Below, piece after piece: positions 39,658-49,736 of a stretch of DNA of 64,000 bases (position 1 is its first letter; each line of letters opens with the position of its first letter). Under the pieces are notes generated by a model. It was not told the DNA's origin, did not search any database, and worked only from the letters and a program-made list of their open reading frames with translations. The position numbers were made by a program, and so were the translations under genes. This DNA is from Pseudomonas fluorescens (GTDB taxonomy: Bacteria; Pseudomonadota; Gammaproteobacteria; Pseudomonadales; Pseudomonadaceae): contig NZ_OZ024668.1 in NCBI RefSeq assembly GCF_902497775.2, positions 953,826-1,017,825 of the forward strand, given 5' to 3'.

Positions 39658-40071
39658 GGCTGTCCTCTCCTTTTTGAGAATGCGAGCGATTCTATCACTT
39701 GGATATGGGAAAACGCTGTTCTCTCCCAAGCAAACGGCCTGGCAAATGTAGGAATTTTTCATACTCCTGAGAGATTTCCGACGAAAGGCTGCAGCCATGT
39801 CAGGGAACTGTCTACGCGGCGCCTTGGTAGTTGAGGGGCAGAGTCAACGTTCGGCTTGTACGGTTGCTTACAGTTGGAAACGCTTTGGGATTGTGCCGTC
39901 ACCCGGGACGACAGACCGAATTTCAGGGGCTACGGGTCGCACACTGGCCCCCCGTTTAATTTGGTAATTATTCCGCTGGGCTGCTTGCTTTGACTCTGAA
40001 GCCAGGCGTTCTAAGTTTCGAGGGCAGCCATGGAAAAGCTGCCTTAATCAATTTCCCGAGGAGTCTCATCA
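39658..40071. other. 414-base divergent region between the exported protein and comEA
   Basis: No gene seen. It marks the right edge of the island: GC rises again. It contains the likely comEA promoter (39990-40017), and GGCAGC / GCTGCC forms a small hairpin at about 40023-40043. In many pseudomonads wbpM ends just here; it is absent. Confidence 0.6.
39990..40017 (+). promoter_or_regulatory. possible comEA promoter
   Basis: TTGACT (39990-39995), a 16-base spacer and TAAGTT (40012-40017) lie about 55 bases ahead of comEA. The -35 matches five of six; the -10 is weak. Confidence 0.4.
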
Positions 40072-40392
40072 ATGCGCAATACCGTCCTGCCATATCTCTT
40101 GCTTTCTCTGTTTGCCAGTGCCTCTTTGCCTTTGAATGCTGCGACACAACCCATGGCTGAACCACTGCCGACTGCTGTCATTGAGCAACAGGCAAGTCTT
40201 CTGGATCTGAATAAAGCGGACGTAACAACGTTGCAATCCAGCCTCACGGGCATCGGGAGGAGCAAGGCTGAAGCTATCGTCGCCTACCGCAACGAACACG
40301 GCCCCTTTTCGACAGTAGATGAGTTGCTGGAGGTCAAGGGTATCGGCAAAGCTTTGCTGGATCGCAATCGGGATAAACTCACCGTCAAATAG
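40072..40392 (+). CDS. comEA: ComEA-type helix-hairpin-helix protein
   Basis: 106 residues: signal peptide ~1-24, then a C-terminal DNA-binding HhH pair (LLDLNKADVTTLQ, GIGRSKAEAIVAYRNEHGPF, LLEVKGIGKALLDRNRDKL). Short exported ComEA proteins bind incoming DNA in the periplasm during natural transformation. GAGGAG precedes ATG 40072. In pseudomonads it is the right flank of the O-antigen locus. Confidence 0.92.
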   Translation: MRNTVLPYLLLSLFASASLPLNAATQPMAEPLPTAVIEQQASLLDLNKADVTTLQSSLTGIGRSKAEAIVAYRNEHGPFSTVDELLEVKGIGKALLDRNRDKLTVK

Positions 40393-40409
40393 CATTAAGG
40401 AGGTGTGAG

Positions 40410-40434
40410 AAGCCGGTCAGTGGCCGGCTTTTTC
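40410..40434 (+). terminator. Rho-independent terminator after comEA
   Basis: Stem AAGCCGG / CCGGCTT with a seven-base loop runs into a T tract, 18 bases past the comEA stop. Confidence 0.85.
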
Positions 40435-40599
40435 ATTGGAAGTAGCGAGAGAGTTATGATTCGCACGTCGATGCTTGTACCCGCGATTACAACCCTGAAC
40501 GGGCTTGGCAGGGCGCGCGCCCCGATTTCACTGTGGGCCAAGTTGAGGTGAGCCACAAGAAGCGCTGCAGAATGCGAATGTTGTAATGAAGATAGCGGC

Positions 40600-40767
40600 T
40601 CAACGATCCTGCGCATCCTTGGCATCCATCTCGGCATTACGCTCATGCACGCGTTTAAGCTGCTCCTCGGTCAGGGGCAGCTTTTTCGCGGTGTCGCGCA
40701 GCAGCATCAGGCCACCGACGATGGAGCCAATCGCGAGCACCAGAATCAACCAGGCGTACCAGGGCAT
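40600..40767 (-). CDS. DUF2897 small membrane protein
   Basis: 55 residues. ATG 40767 has AAAAGGAG upstream. One membrane helix (residues ~4-22, WYAWLILVLAIGSIVGGLM) is followed by a charged tail RDTAKKLPLTEEQLKRVHER. This matches the DUF2897 family common in Pseudomonas; no function is established. It converges on comEA and is divergent from pyrF. Confidence 0.85.
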   Translation of the reverse strand: MPWYAWLILVLAIGSIVGGLMLLRDTAKKLPLTEEQLKRVHERNAEMDAKDAQDR

Positions 40768-40946
40768 GAAATTCTCCTTTTAAACAGCAAATGACGCTGC
40801 TTCTTTAATTTGGAGCAAACACATCATTCATTGGTTCAATTATAGGGGCAAGGATGAGGCACGGCCATTTCGCGATCATCGGCCCCCCACGGGCCGCCGC
40901 TTCGTTTACAATGCGCGCCGTTCAAGACTTGCCAAGAGACCCGCCC

Positions 40947-41648
40947 ATGTCCGCCTGCCAGACGCCCATCATCGTCGCCCTGGATTTCCCTACCCGTGAC
41001 GCCGCCCTGAAGCTGGCCGATCAGCTCGATCCCGCCCTGTGCCGGGTCAAGGTCGGCAAGGAGCTGTTCACCAGCAGCGCATCGGGCATTGTCGAAACCC
41101 TGGTCGAGAAGGGCTTCGAAGTGTTCCTCGACCTGAAATTCCACGATATCCCCAACACCACCGCCATGGCCGTCAAGGCTGCCGCGGAGATGGGCGTGTG
41201 GATGGTCAACGTGCACTGTTCCGGTGGCCTGCGCATGATGTCGGCCTGCCGTGAGGTGCTGGCCCAGCGCAGCGGCCCGCAGCCGCTGCTGATCGGCGTG
41301 ACCGTGCTGACCAGCATGGAGCGCGAAGACCTGGCCGGTATCGGCCTGGACATCGAGCCGCAGGAGCAGGTACTGCGTCTGGCGGCACTGGCCGAGAAGG
41401 CCGGCATGGACGGGCTGGTGTGCTCGGCCCTGGAGGCGCCGGCGCTGAAGGCCGCGCACCCGTCGTTGCAGCTGGTGACCCCGGGGATTCGCCCGGCCGG
41501 CAGCGCCCAGGACGACCAGCGCCGTATCCTGACCCCGCGCCAGGCCCTGGACGCCGGTTCCGACTACCTGGTGATCGGTCGCCCGATCAGCCAGGCCGCC
41601 GATCCTGCCCAGGCGCTGGCAGCAGTGGTCGCCGAGATCAGGGCTTAA
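40947..41648 (+). CDS. pyrF: orotidine 5'-phosphate decarboxylase
   Basis: 233 residues. The catalytic array [10 protein letters not shown] (Asp62, Lys64, Asp67) is intact. IIVALDFPT lies at the N-terminus, and the phosphate-binding TPGIRP and VIGRPI are near the C-terminus. It converts OMP to UMP. ATG 40947 was chosen; upstream in-frame starts lack family similarity. The 3' end overlaps the convergent MDR reductase gene by 11 bases. Confidence 0.97.
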   Translation: MSACQTPIIVALDFPTRDAALKLADQLDPALCRVKVGKELFTSSASGIVETLVEKGFEVFLDLKFHDIPNTTAMAVKAAAEMGVWMVNVHCSGGLRMMSACREVLAQRSGPQPLLIGVTVLTSMEREDLAGIGLDIEPQEQVLRLAALAEKAGMDGLVCSALEAPALKAAHPSLQLVTPGIRPAGSAQDDQRRILTPRQALDAGSDYLVIGRPISQAADPAQALAAVVAEIRA

Positions 41649-42642
41649 GCACCAGCTTGCCGAAATTTTCCCCGCTGAACAGCTTCAACAGTGTTTCGGG
41701 GAAAGTTTCCAGCCCTTCGACCACGTCTTCCTTGCTCTTCACCTTGCCGGTTGCCAGCCAGCCGGCGATCTCCTGTGCCGCCTTGCCATAGTTGGCGGCA
41801 TGGTCCATCACCACGAAACCTTCCATGCGCGCACGGTTGACCAGCAGTGACAGGTAGTTGGCCGGGCCTTTGACCGCCTGCTTGTTGTTGTACTGGCTGA
41901 TGGCGCCGCAGATCACCACTCGCGCCTTGAAGTTCAGGCGGCTGAGCACAGCATCGAGAATATCGCCGCCAACGTTGTCGAAGTACACATCGACGCCTTT
42001 CGGACACTCGCGCTTGAGGCCTTCCAGGACGTCTTCGGTTTTGTAGTCGATGACCCCGTCAAAGCCCAGTTCATCCTTGAGGTACTGGCACTTCTCGGCG
42101 CCGCCGGCGATACCCACTACGCGGCAACCCTTGAGCTTGGCGATCTGTCCGGCAATGCTGCCGACCGCGCCGGCAGCGCCGGAGATCACCACGGTTTCTC
42201 CTTCTTTCGGGACGCCCACATCGAGCAAGGCGAAGTAGGCGGTCATGCCGGTCATGCCCAGGGCGGACAGGTAACGCGGCAGCGGCGCCAGTTTCGGGTC
42301 GATCTTGTAGAAGCCATGGGGCTCGCCGACGAAATAGTCCTGGATGCCCAGGGCACCGTTGACGTGATCGCCAACGGCAAAGCCTGGGTGTTTCGAGGCA
42401 ATTACCTCGCCCACGCCCAGGGCGCGCATCACCTGGCCGAGGGCCACCGGCGGGATGTACGACTTGCCTTCGTTCATCCAGCCGCGCATGGCCGGGTCCA
42501 GGGACAGGTAGAGGTTCTTCACCAGGATCTGGCCTTCAGCAGGTTCGGCCACCGGCACCTGTTCGTAGCTGAAGTCGTCGCGGGTGACGGCGCCGGTGGG
42601 GCGTTTGGCGAGGAGGAAGCGGCGGTTGGTCTGGGCAGTCAT
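41638..42642 (-). CDS. NADP-dependent medium-chain (MDR) oxidoreductase
   Basis: 334 residues starting [17 protein letters not shown]. The N-terminal domain has [17 protein letters not shown], characteristic of the zinc-independent leukotriene B4 dehydrogenase / curcumin reductase (CurA) group. A nucleotide motif [15 protein letters not shown] follows, then [14 protein letters not shown]. It likely reduces alpha,beta-unsaturated ketones or aldehydes. An upstream in-frame extension was rejected for lack of similarity. Confidence 0.87.
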   Translation of the reverse strand: MTAQTNRRFLLAKRPTGAVTRDDFSYEQVPVAEPAEGQILVKNLYLSLDPAMRGWMNEGKSYIPPVALGQVMRALGVGEVIASKHPGFAVGDHVNGALGIQDYFVGEPHGFYKIDPKLAPLPRYLSALGMTGMTAYFALLDVGVPKEGETVVISGAAGAVGSIAGQIAKLKGCRVVGIAGGAEKCQYLKDELGFDGVIDYKTEDVLEGLKRECPKGVDVYFDNVGGDILDAVLSRLNFKARVVICGAISQYNNKQAVKGPANYLSLLVNRARMEGFVVMDHAANYGKAAQEIAGWLATGKVKSKEDVVEGLETFPETLLKLFSGENFGKLVLKP

Positions 42643-42872
42643 GGCAAGGCTCTCGTTTGAAGGGCAATGCTTGTTGATAGACCCTGATTGGCTCGCCGGC
42701 AAGGTTTACCCACCTGGCGAATGCATTGCAATCCACTGCGCTGATCGGTGCGGGCCAAGACAATCACCCACGCCGATAGTGCTTCAACCGGCGCCCTGAT
42801 GATGCTGCCCAAGGCCGCTGATCGCTGCCTAGACTCCGCATCACTGACCTCACTTTGTTGCAGGAACTAGCG

Positions 42873-43634
42873 ATGAGCATGAGTTTTTCCGGCCAGGTTG
42901 CCCTGGTCACCGGTGGTGCTGCGGGGATTGGCCGGGCGACGGCGCTGGCGTTTGCCGCCGAGGGTTTGCAAGTGGTGGTGGCCGACCTTGATGCCGCCGG
43001 TGGCGAAGGCACGGTCGAGCTGATCCGCAAAGGCGGCGGCGAGGCCCTGTTCGTCAGTTGCAACGTCACCCGCGAGGCCGATGTGCGCCAGCTGATGGGG
43101 CGTACGGTGGAGGCTTACGGGCGCTTGGACTACGCCTTCAACAATGCCGGCATCGAGATCGAGCAGGGCCGCCTGGCCGAAGGCAGCGAGGCGGAGTTCG
43201 ATGCGATCATGGGCGTCAACGTCAAGGGTGTGTGGCTGTGCATGAAGTATCAGTTGCCGTTGATGCTGGCCCAGGGCGGCGGCGCCATCGTCAACACGGC
43301 GTCGGTGGCCGGCCTCGGCGCCGCGCCGAAGATGAGTATCTACAGCGCGTCCAAGCATGCGGTGATCGGCCTGACCAAGTCGGCGGCCATCGAATATGCC
43401 AAGAAGAAAATTCGCGTCAACGCGGTGTGCCCGGCGGTAATCGACACCGACATGTTCCGCCGCGCCTATGAGGCCGATCCGCGCAAGGCCGAGTTCGCTG
43501 CAGCCATGCACCCGGTCGGGCGCATCGGCAAGGTCGAGGAAATCGCCAGTGCCGTGCTGTACCTGTGCAGCGATGGCGCCGCATTCACCACCGGCCAGGC
43601 CTTGGCAGTCGATGGTGGCGCCACGGCTATTTGA
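42873..43634 (+). CDS. short-chain dehydrogenase/reductase
   Basis: 253 residues with TGGAAGIGRA (cofactor binding), NNAG, Ser in NTASVAGLGAAPK, catalytic YSASK and the C-terminal GGATAI typical of classical SDRs. The Asp after strand 2 (VVVADLDA) suggests NAD rather than NADP. ATG 42873 is preceded by CAGGAAC. Its last bases overlap the convergent MFS gene by eight bases. Substrate unknown. Confidence 0.87.
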   Translation: MSMSFSGQVALVTGGAAGIGRATALAFAAEGLQVVVADLDAAGGEGTVELIRKGGGEALFVSCNVTREADVRQLMGRTVEAYGRLDYAFNNAGIEIEQGRLAEGSEAEFDAIMGVNVKGVWLCMKYQLPLMLAQGGGAIVNTASVAGLGAAPKMSIYSASKHAVIGLTKSAAIEYAKKKIRVNAVCPAVIDTDMFRRAYEADPRKAEFAAAMHPVGRIGKVEEIASAVLYLCSDGAAFTTGQALAVDGGATAI

Positions 43635-44796
43635 CTGTTGCCAGTGTCGACACGGTGAGTGCCTTGTGGCTGCGTGCCAGGGCCAGGCCAACCAGCAGGC
43701 AGCTGGCTAGCAGCACCAGGCCGAACACCAGCAGGGCGCTACCCGGCCCGAGGCGATCGACCAGCAGCCCGGTGAGAATCACCGGCAGGCTGAAGCCCAT
43801 GTAGGCCAAGAGGAAGAAGCCTGCGCTGGCGCGGGTTTTTTCTTCGCCCGCCAGGGTGTTCACTGCCGACAGCCCACCCAGGTAAATAAAGCCATAACAG
43901 GCGCTGCTGGCGGCAATGGTGCCTAGCAGTACCGCCGCCAGCGCGCCGCTGTCTGCGCCCCAGGCCAGCAGCGCATAGCTGCAGGGCAATATCAGCAGGC
44001 CAATGGCCGTGGCCCGCACTGGCGCCAGGCGCTTGGCCAGAGGCTGGAACAACAACCCGCAGCTGATCACGCAAAACGTCGAGAACCCCGACCAACTGGC
44101 CAGGCCATGCTGCTTGAGGATCGACGGCAGCAAGGCGATCACCAGGCCGACACAGGCCCAGGCCAGCAGGATCGCCAAGCCGTAGGGCAGGCTGCCGGCA
44201 GGGTAACAGGGCAAGCGCAACAGGGCGGCGGGTGTGTCCAGGCGCCGGTCGGGCAACTGCCACACCGCCAGCATTGCCAGGCAGGCCAGCGCCAGGTGCA
44301 GGTAGAAGCTGCCTGGCGTCAGGCTTGGGCCACTGAGCAGGAACAGGCTGGTCAGCGCCGCGCCCAGGCCAAAGCCCAGCGAAGTGCTGGCGGTGACCCA
44401 GGTCGCCGCATGGCGATTATCGCCGCCGTGCATCAATTCGCTCATGTAGGCGGTGCCGGTGGCCGACGCCAGTGCGGTGCCGATGCCCAGCAGCAGGCGC
44501 GCCAGGCCCAGGGTCTGAAGGCCTGGCGCCAACAGCATCAACAGGGTGGCGAGCATCGACAAGGCCAAGGCGACGAGGATCAACGGCCGACGCCCGACCC
44601 GGTCGGCAAGGCCGCCCAGCAACAGCAGCATCGGTATCACCCCCAGCACATACCCGGAGAACGCCATTGCCGTGGCGCCGGCACCATAACCGGAAAGCTC
44701 GGCATAAGCGGTGTACAGCGGTGCCTGCAGGTTGACTGCAAAGGTGATCAGGCTCAGGGCAAAGGCCAGTAGGGCAGGGTGGCGCGGGATAGGCAT
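43627..44796 (-). CDS. MFS transporter
   Basis: 389 residues, 12 predicted helices. The MFS loop 2-3 motif is present as GGLADRVGRRPL, and the fourth-helix ARLLLGIGTALASATGTAYMSEL resembles drug/metabolite exporters. It is divergent from a MocR-type regulator, which probably controls it. Substrate unknown. Confidence 0.87.
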   Translation of the reverse strand: MPIPRHPALLAFALSLITFAVNLQAPLYTAYAELSGYGAGATAMAFSGYVLGVIPMLLLLGGLADRVGRRPLILVALALSMLATLLMLLAPGLQTLGLARLLLGIGTALASATGTAYMSELMHGGDNRHAATWVTASTSLGFGLGAALTSLFLLSGPSLTPGSFYLHLALACLAMLAVWQLPDRRLDTPAALLRLPCYPAGSLPYGLAILLAWACVGLVIALLPSILKQHGLASWSGFSTFCVISCGLLFQPLAKRLAPVRATAIGLLILPCSYALLAWGADSGALAAVLLGTIAASSACYGFIYLGGLSAVNTLAGEEKTRASAGFFLLAYMGFSLPVILTGLLVDRLGPGSALLVFGLVLLASCLLVGLALARSHKALTVSTLATVK

Positions 44797-44909
44797 GCTC
44801 GGCTCCTTGTCGATGGGCTCGACTATCCGGTGATCAATGGAGGGTCACAAGGCACACTGGCGAGGGTTTTGTGATTAACTGTTCGGACAAAATCAGCGAA
44901 CACTTTGCC

Positions 44910-46307
44910 ATGCACCTCAGCCTTGATCGCCACTCATCCCGTCCGCTCGTGCAGCAACTGACCGAGCAATTGCGGGCCTGGATCGAAGACCAGCGCCTGC
45001 GCCCCGGCAGCCGTTTGCCGTCGATACGTCAGTTGGCCCGAGAGCAGGGCGTCAGCCAGTCTTGTGTGATCGAAGCCTACGACCGGCTGGTGGCGGCGGG
45101 CTGGCTGGAGGCGCGCCATGGCGCCGGGTTTTTTGTCGCCGAACAGCGGCTCAAGGTACCTCTGCTTGATCAGCCGATCCGCGACGAGGCGTTCGACAGC
45201 CGCTGGCAGCAGTTCACCGATGATCCGGGTGAACTGCTCAAGCTCTGCTGTGGCTGGGTGCCTTCCAGCTGGCGCGCCACCGAGGCGATTGCCCGGGCGC
45301 TGCGCCAGGTCAGCCGCGGCGCGGTCGACGACCTGATCGACTATTGCCCACCGCTGGGCCTGGCCAGCCTGCGCACCCAGTTGCACAAGGGATTGGGGCA
45401 GATCGGCATCGACGCCGCGCCCGAGCAGGTCCTCACCACCCAGGGCGCCAGCCATGCGCTCGATCTGCTGGTGCGCACGTTGCTCAAGCCCGGCGACAAG
45501 GTACTGGTCGAAAGTCCGGGTTACTACAATCTCTACAGCCTGCTGCGCCAGCATCAGGTCGATATGCTCGAAGTGCCGCGTACCCCTCACGGTCCTGATC
45601 TGCAGGTACTGGAGGACCTGCTCAAACAGCATCGGCCGCGTTGCCTGTACATCAACAGCCTGTACCAGAACCCCACCGGCAGCAGCCTGTCGCCCAAGGT
45701 CGCCTATCGCCTGCTGGAACTGGCCCGCGAGCATGACCTGTTGATCATTGAGGACGACATCTACGCGGACTTCCAGGACGGTGCGGTCACGCGCCTGGCA
45801 ACCCTGGACGCCGAGCAGCGGGTGATCTACCTGGCCAGTTTCTCCAAGACCCTGAGCAGTTCGCTGCGGGTCGGTTACCTGGTGGCAAGGCCGGAGCTGG
45901 TCGCCCGCCTGGCGGAACTGAAAATGGTCAGCGGCCTGGGCACTTCACGCTTTACCGAACAGGTGGTGGCGCAGATGCTCGGCAACGGCAGCTACCGCAA
46001 AAGCACGGCGCGCCTGCGTTTGCGCCTGGCCCAGCACATGGCCAAGGCCCTGGGGCAATTGGAGGCCAGTGGCTGGGAGGTGTTCACCGAACCCTATGGC
46101 GGCATGTTCGTCTGGGCGCGTTGCCCGGGGCGCAGTTTTGCCGAGCTCAACCGCGAGGCGCAGGCCTGTTCGGTGCTGCTGGCGCCGGGCAGTGCCTTCG
46201 ATCCTCAGGGAGCTCCCTGCGACTGGCTGCGGATCAATGTTGCCTACGCCCAGGATCAGCGGGCACAGGCGTTCTTCCAGCACGCCGGGCGACCTCGGCA
46301 GTCCTGA
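44910..46307 (+). CDS. MocR/GntR-type aminotransferase-like transcription regulator
   Basis: 465 residues. An N-terminal winged helix-turn-helix (LVQQLTEQLRAWIEDQRLRPGSRLPSIRQLAREQGVS) is fused to a fold-type I aminotransferase domain with YQNPTGSSLSP, IIEDDIYADF and PLP-lysine motif SFSKTLSSSLRVGY. MocR proteins use PLP as an effector-binding cofactor. ATG 44910 was chosen over the in-frame GTG 44871. It is divergent from the MFS gene, its likely target. Confidence 0.87.
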   Translation: MHLSLDRHSSRPLVQQLTEQLRAWIEDQRLRPGSRLPSIRQLAREQGVSQSCVIEAYDRLVAAGWLEARHGAGFFVAEQRLKVPLLDQPIRDEAFDSRWQQFTDDPGELLKLCCGWVPSSWRATEAIARALRQVSRGAVDDLIDYCPPLGLASLRTQLHKGLGQIGIDAAPEQVLTTQGASHALDLLVRTLLKPGDKVLVESPGYYNLYSLLRQHQVDMLEVPRTPHGPDLQVLEDLLKQHRPRCLYINSLYQNPTGSSLSPKVAYRLLELAREHDLLIIEDDIYADFQDGAVTRLATLDAEQRVIYLASFSKTLSSSLRVGYLVARPELVARLAELKMVSGLGTSRFTEQVVAQMLGNGSYRKSTARLRLRLAQHMAKALGQLEASGWEVFTEPYGGMFVWARCPGRSFAELNREAQACSVLLAPGSAFDPQGAPCDWLRINVAYAQDQRAQAFFQHAGRPRQS

Positions 46308-46422
46308 AAACGACGCAATTGTAGCTTTTTGCCATTATTCCGACACCGGGATCTTGTGCCGCTAGCCAAGCCATTGCCACTCTTCACCCTTGATGCATTT
46401 GCGGGCAGCAGGGGGAAGTGCG

Positions 46423-48363
46423 ATGAGTTCGGCCAAGCGTGGTTTTTTCGCCAACCTGGGCATGGCCCGCAAGCTCGGGCTGGGGTTTGCCCTGGTGTTG
46501 CTGCTGACTGCCGTGGTGGCGGCGGCGGCAATTGCCGCGCTGCTTGGCGTCGGGCAGCGATTCGAGGGTTTGAAGCAGATGGCGGCGCTCAATACTGCAC
46601 TGCTCGACACCCGCTTGCAGGAACAGGTATTCGCCCTGCGCTCCGACCCCAAGGCGGTAGAGGCCGTGCATCAGCGCGTCGAAGCCTTGCAGGAGCAAGC
46701 GCGGGCACTGCCACAACTGAGCGGCGTCGAGCAGGCGCTGAATGACTACCGCCAGGCCTTTGACCAGTTCGTCGAGCTGACTCAGGCCAAGGAGCTGGCG
46801 CTGGACATGGCCAGTTGGTCGGTCTCAAGTGTTGCCAACAACCTCGATGTGCTGCAGTCCGGGCTGGCTGACGACGGCACCTACACGCTCAAGGATACCC
46901 AGGGCCAGCAGGGCGCCGAGTTCGTCGAGCAAGCCGGGCAGGTGGCCCAGGTCGCCCGCCTGATGCTGCAGGCCATGGACGAAGCGCGGGTGCGCCTGGA
47001 GCAGAACCGCAAGGGCGCCGAGGATGCACGTCAGGGCCGCATCGAACAGACCGAACAAGCCGCGGCCCTGGTCGAGCAATTGAAGGCGGCGGTGACCGAT
47101 GCCGGTTATCAAACCGTGCTGGGTGAAGTCAGCACGCATATTGCCAGTTTCAGTGAAAAGCTCGGCGAGTACACCGACCTGCTCGGCCGCGAGCAGCAAC
47201 TCAAGGAGCAATTGCAGGCGCGTGCCGAACAGGTCACCGGCCAGGTCGACCAAGCCTATCTTGCTGAAGACCGGGCCATGCAAGACGAGTTGAAACACAA
47301 TGCCGTACTGATTCTTGCCGCGTCACTGCTGGCGCTGCTGGTGGGCGTGCTGGCGGCCTGGTTGATCACCCGCGCCGTGGTCGGGCCGCTGCGCCAGGTA
47401 ATGGGCCGCGCCCAGCGGATTGCCGCTGGTGATCTGCGCGGTGAAATCAGCGTCGATCGGCGTGACGAGGTCGGCCAGTTGCTGCTGGCCATGCAGCAGA
47501 TGGGCACAGGCTTGAGCACTATCGTCAGTGGCCTGCAGAACGGTATCGAACAACTGGCCAGCAACGCCCAGTCGCTGTCGGCAGTCACCGAGCAGACCAA
47601 TCGCGAGGTCAACAGCCAGAAGGATGAGACCGAGCAGGTAGCCACCGCCATGCAGCAGATGACCGCCACCGTGCATGATGTTGCGCGCAACGCCGAAGAG
47701 GCCGCCCAGGCGGCGCAAACGGCGGATGACAAGGTCGAGAGCGGTCAGCAGGTGGTGCGCCGGAGCATGCAGCGTATCGAGCAACTGGCAAGCTCTGCCG
47801 AGTCGGCCAGCCAGAGCATCGACAACCTCAGCAGCGAGGTGCAGAACATTGGCCAGGTGCTGGAGGTGATCAAGAGCGTTGCCGAGCAGACCAACCTGCT
47901 GGCGCTCAACGCCGCCATCGAGGCTGCGCGGGCGGGGGAGCAGGGCCGTGGTTTTGCCGTGGTTGCCGACGAGGTACGGGCGCTGGCACGGCGCACCCAG
48001 CAATCGACTGAAGAAATCGAACGCCTGGTCAGCAGCTTGCGCAGCGGTGCCCAGGCGTCGGTAGCGCAGATCCAGGGCAGTGCCGAGTTGGTCAAGTTGG
48101 CCGTCAGTGATGCGCTGCACACTGAAAGCGCACTGGGCAGCATTGCTGCGGCGGTGTCGTTGATCCAGCAGATGAATCAGCAGATCGCCGCTGCCGCCCA
48201 GCAGCAGAGCTCGGTGGCTGAGGAGATCAATCGCAGCGTCACCCAGATCCGCAGCAGCGCCGATCAGTCGGCACTGGCTATGCAGGGCAACGCCAGCTCA
48301 AGTATCGAGCTGGCGCAGTTGGGTAATGACTTGAAGGGGATGGTCGGGCATTTTCGACTGTAA
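46423..48363 (+). CDS. methyl-accepting chemotaxis protein with HBM-type sensor
   Basis: 646 residues. Membrane helix 1 is at ~17-40. A ~250-residue all-helical periplasmic region, resembling the helical bimodular ligand domain of P. putida McpS, spans ~45-295. Membrane helix 2 (~300-322) and HAMP follow, then a long signalling coiled coil with hairpin tip [43 protein letters not shown] receptors often sense organic acids; the ligand here is not known. ATG 46423 has GGGGGAAG upstream. Confidence 0.9.
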   Translation: MSSAKRGFFANLGMARKLGLGFALVLLLTAVVAAAAIAALLGVGQRFEGLKQMAALNTALLDTRLQEQVFALRSDPKAVEAVHQRVEALQEQARALPQLSGVEQALNDYRQAFDQFVELTQAKELALDMASWSVSSVANNLDVLQSGLADDGTYTLKDTQGQQGAEFVEQAGQVAQVARLMLQAMDEARVRLEQNRKGAEDARQGRIEQTEQAAALVEQLKAAVTDAGYQTVLGEVSTHIASFSEKLGEYTDLLGREQQLKEQLQARAEQVTGQVDQAYLAEDRAMQDELKHNAVLILAASLLALLVGVLAAWLITRAVVGPLRQVMGRAQRIAAGDLRGEISVDRRDEVGQLLLAMQQMGTGLSTIVSGLQNGIEQLASNAQSLSAVTEQTNREVNSQKDETEQVATAMQQMTATVHDVARNAEEAAQAAQTADDKVESGQQVVRRSMQRIEQLASSAESASQSIDNLSSEVQNIGQVLEVIKSVAEQTNLLALNAAIEAARAGEQGRGFAVVADEVRALARRTQQSTEEIERLVSSLRSGAQASVAQIQGSAELVKLAVSDALHTESALGSIAAAVSLIQQMNQQIAAAAQQQSSVAEEINRSVTQIRSSADQSALAMQGNASSSIELAQLGNDLKGMVGHFRL

Positions 48364-48369
48364 CGCTCT

Positions 48370-48388
48370 GGGGCTGTAAAGCAGCCCC
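48370..48388. terminator. hairpin between convergent MCP and BenE-type genes
   Basis: GGGGCTG / CAGCCCC with a five-base loop lies in the 32-base gap just after the MCP stop. It ends in TT only, so termination is probable, not certain. Confidence 0.65.
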
Positions 48389-48395
48389 TTGGTTC

Positions 48396-49589
48396 TCAGG
48401 CCGATTTACGCCAGTTAAGAATCATCAAGGTGAGTACCCCGGCAACAATCCCCCAGAACGCCGAGCCGATCGAGCACAGGGTAAAGCCAGACGCGGTGAC
48501 CATGAAGGTGATCAGCGCCGCTTCGCGCTCCTTGGCCTCGGTCATCGCTACGGTCAGGCCGTTCATGATCGAGCCGAACAGCGCCAGGGCGGCAATCGAC
48601 AGCACCAGCTCCTTGGGCAGGGCGGCGAACAGCGCCGCCAGGGTGGCGCCGAAGACGCCAGCGATGCCGTAGAAAATCCCGCACCAGACTGCAGCGGTGT
48701 AGCGCTTTTTCGGGTCCTCATGGGCATGTGGCCCGGTGCAGATTGCCGCACTGATGGCCGCCAGGTTGACGCCATGGGAGCCGAACGGTGCCAGCAGCAG
48801 CGAAGCCAGGCCGGTAACGGTGATTAGCGGCGAGGCGGGTACCTGGTAGCCATCGGCACGCAGCACGGCGACACCGGGCATGTTCTGCGAGGTCATGGCC
48901 ACCACGAACAAGGGGATGCCGATGCTGATGGTCGCCGCCAGAGAGAAGCTCGGCGTAGTCCATACCGGGGTCGCCACTTCCAGGCTGAAGCCGCTGAAGT
49001 CCAGCAGCCCCAAGGCGCCTGACAGGGCAGTGCCCACCACCAGCGCGGCCAGCACCGAGTAGCGCGGCGATACGCGCTTGATCACCAGGTAGCTGAAGAA
49101 CATGCCCAGCACCAAGACGGTTCGATGCTGGGCGGCAATGAAGATCTCGCTACCGATCTTGAACAGGATTCCGGCCAGCAATGCCGCCGCCAGTGATGCC
49201 GGAATGCGTTTGACCAGGCGTTCGAAGCTGCCGGTCATCCCGCAGATCACCACCAGCAGCGCGCAGGTGATGTAGGCACCGATCGCTTCGCCATAGCTGA
49301 CCCCGCCCAGGCTGGTGATCAGCAGCGCCGCGCCCGGCGTCGACCAGGCAACGGTAATCGGCGTGCGGTAGCGTAGCGACAGGCCGATGCTGCACACGGC
49401 CATGCCGATCGACAGCGCCCAGATCCACGAAGAGATCTGCCCGGTGGTCAACCCGGCTGCCTGGCCGGCCTGGAACATCAGCACCAGGGAGCTGGTGTAG
49501 CCGGTGAGCATGGCAATGAAACCGGCCACAACCGCGGAAGGGGAGGAGTCGGCCAAAGGGCGCAATTGCGCGGATGTGGCGTCGGGCAT
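48396..49589 (-). CDS. BenE family transporter (benzoate/H+ symporter-like)
   Basis: 397 residues, about 12 membrane helices. Family motifs: TPITVAWSTPGAALLITS, FFVVAMTSQNMPGVAVLRADGY, and FGSHGVNLAAISAAICTGPHAH. BenE proteins import aromatic acids with protons. No benzoate catabolic genes are nearby, so the substrate is uncertain. ATG 49589 (AAGGAA upstream) was preferred over a 23-residue longer form. Confidence 0.85.
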   Translation of the reverse strand: MPDATSAQLRPLADSSPSAVVAGFIAMLTGYTSSLVLMFQAGQAAGLTTGQISSWIWALSIGMAVCSIGLSLRYRTPITVAWSTPGAALLITSLGGVSYGEAIGAYITCALLVVICGMTGSFERLVKRIPASLAAALLAGILFKIGSEIFIAAQHRTVLVLGMFFSYLVIKRVSPRYSVLAALVVGTALSGALGLLDFSGFSLEVATPVWTTPSFSLAATISIGIPLFVVAMTSQNMPGVAVLRADGYQVPASPLITVTGLASLLLAPFGSHGVNLAAISAAICTGPHAHEDPKKRYTAAVWCGIFYGIAGVFGATLAALFAALPKELVLSIAALALFGSIMNGLTVAMTEAKEREAALITFMVTASGFTLCSIGSAFWGIVAGVLTLMILNWRKSA

Positions 49590-49736
49590 GGGGGCATTCC
49601 TTGTTCTGGATGTAAGCAGTTTTTTCAGACTACCGCGCACACTGTTGATCTTTGCCATACAGCAGGCATTGCAATTAGCCGTACAGTCGCCAACTATGTG
49701 CGCGGGTACGATTGAGCATTACGAAGAGGGGGAGCG

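Noticed and set aside
23540..40071. Genomic island inserted by a phage or integrase
   Set aside because: No integrase, transposase, tRNA target or flanking direct repeats seen; replacement by homologous recombination in ihfB/comEA flanks is more likely.
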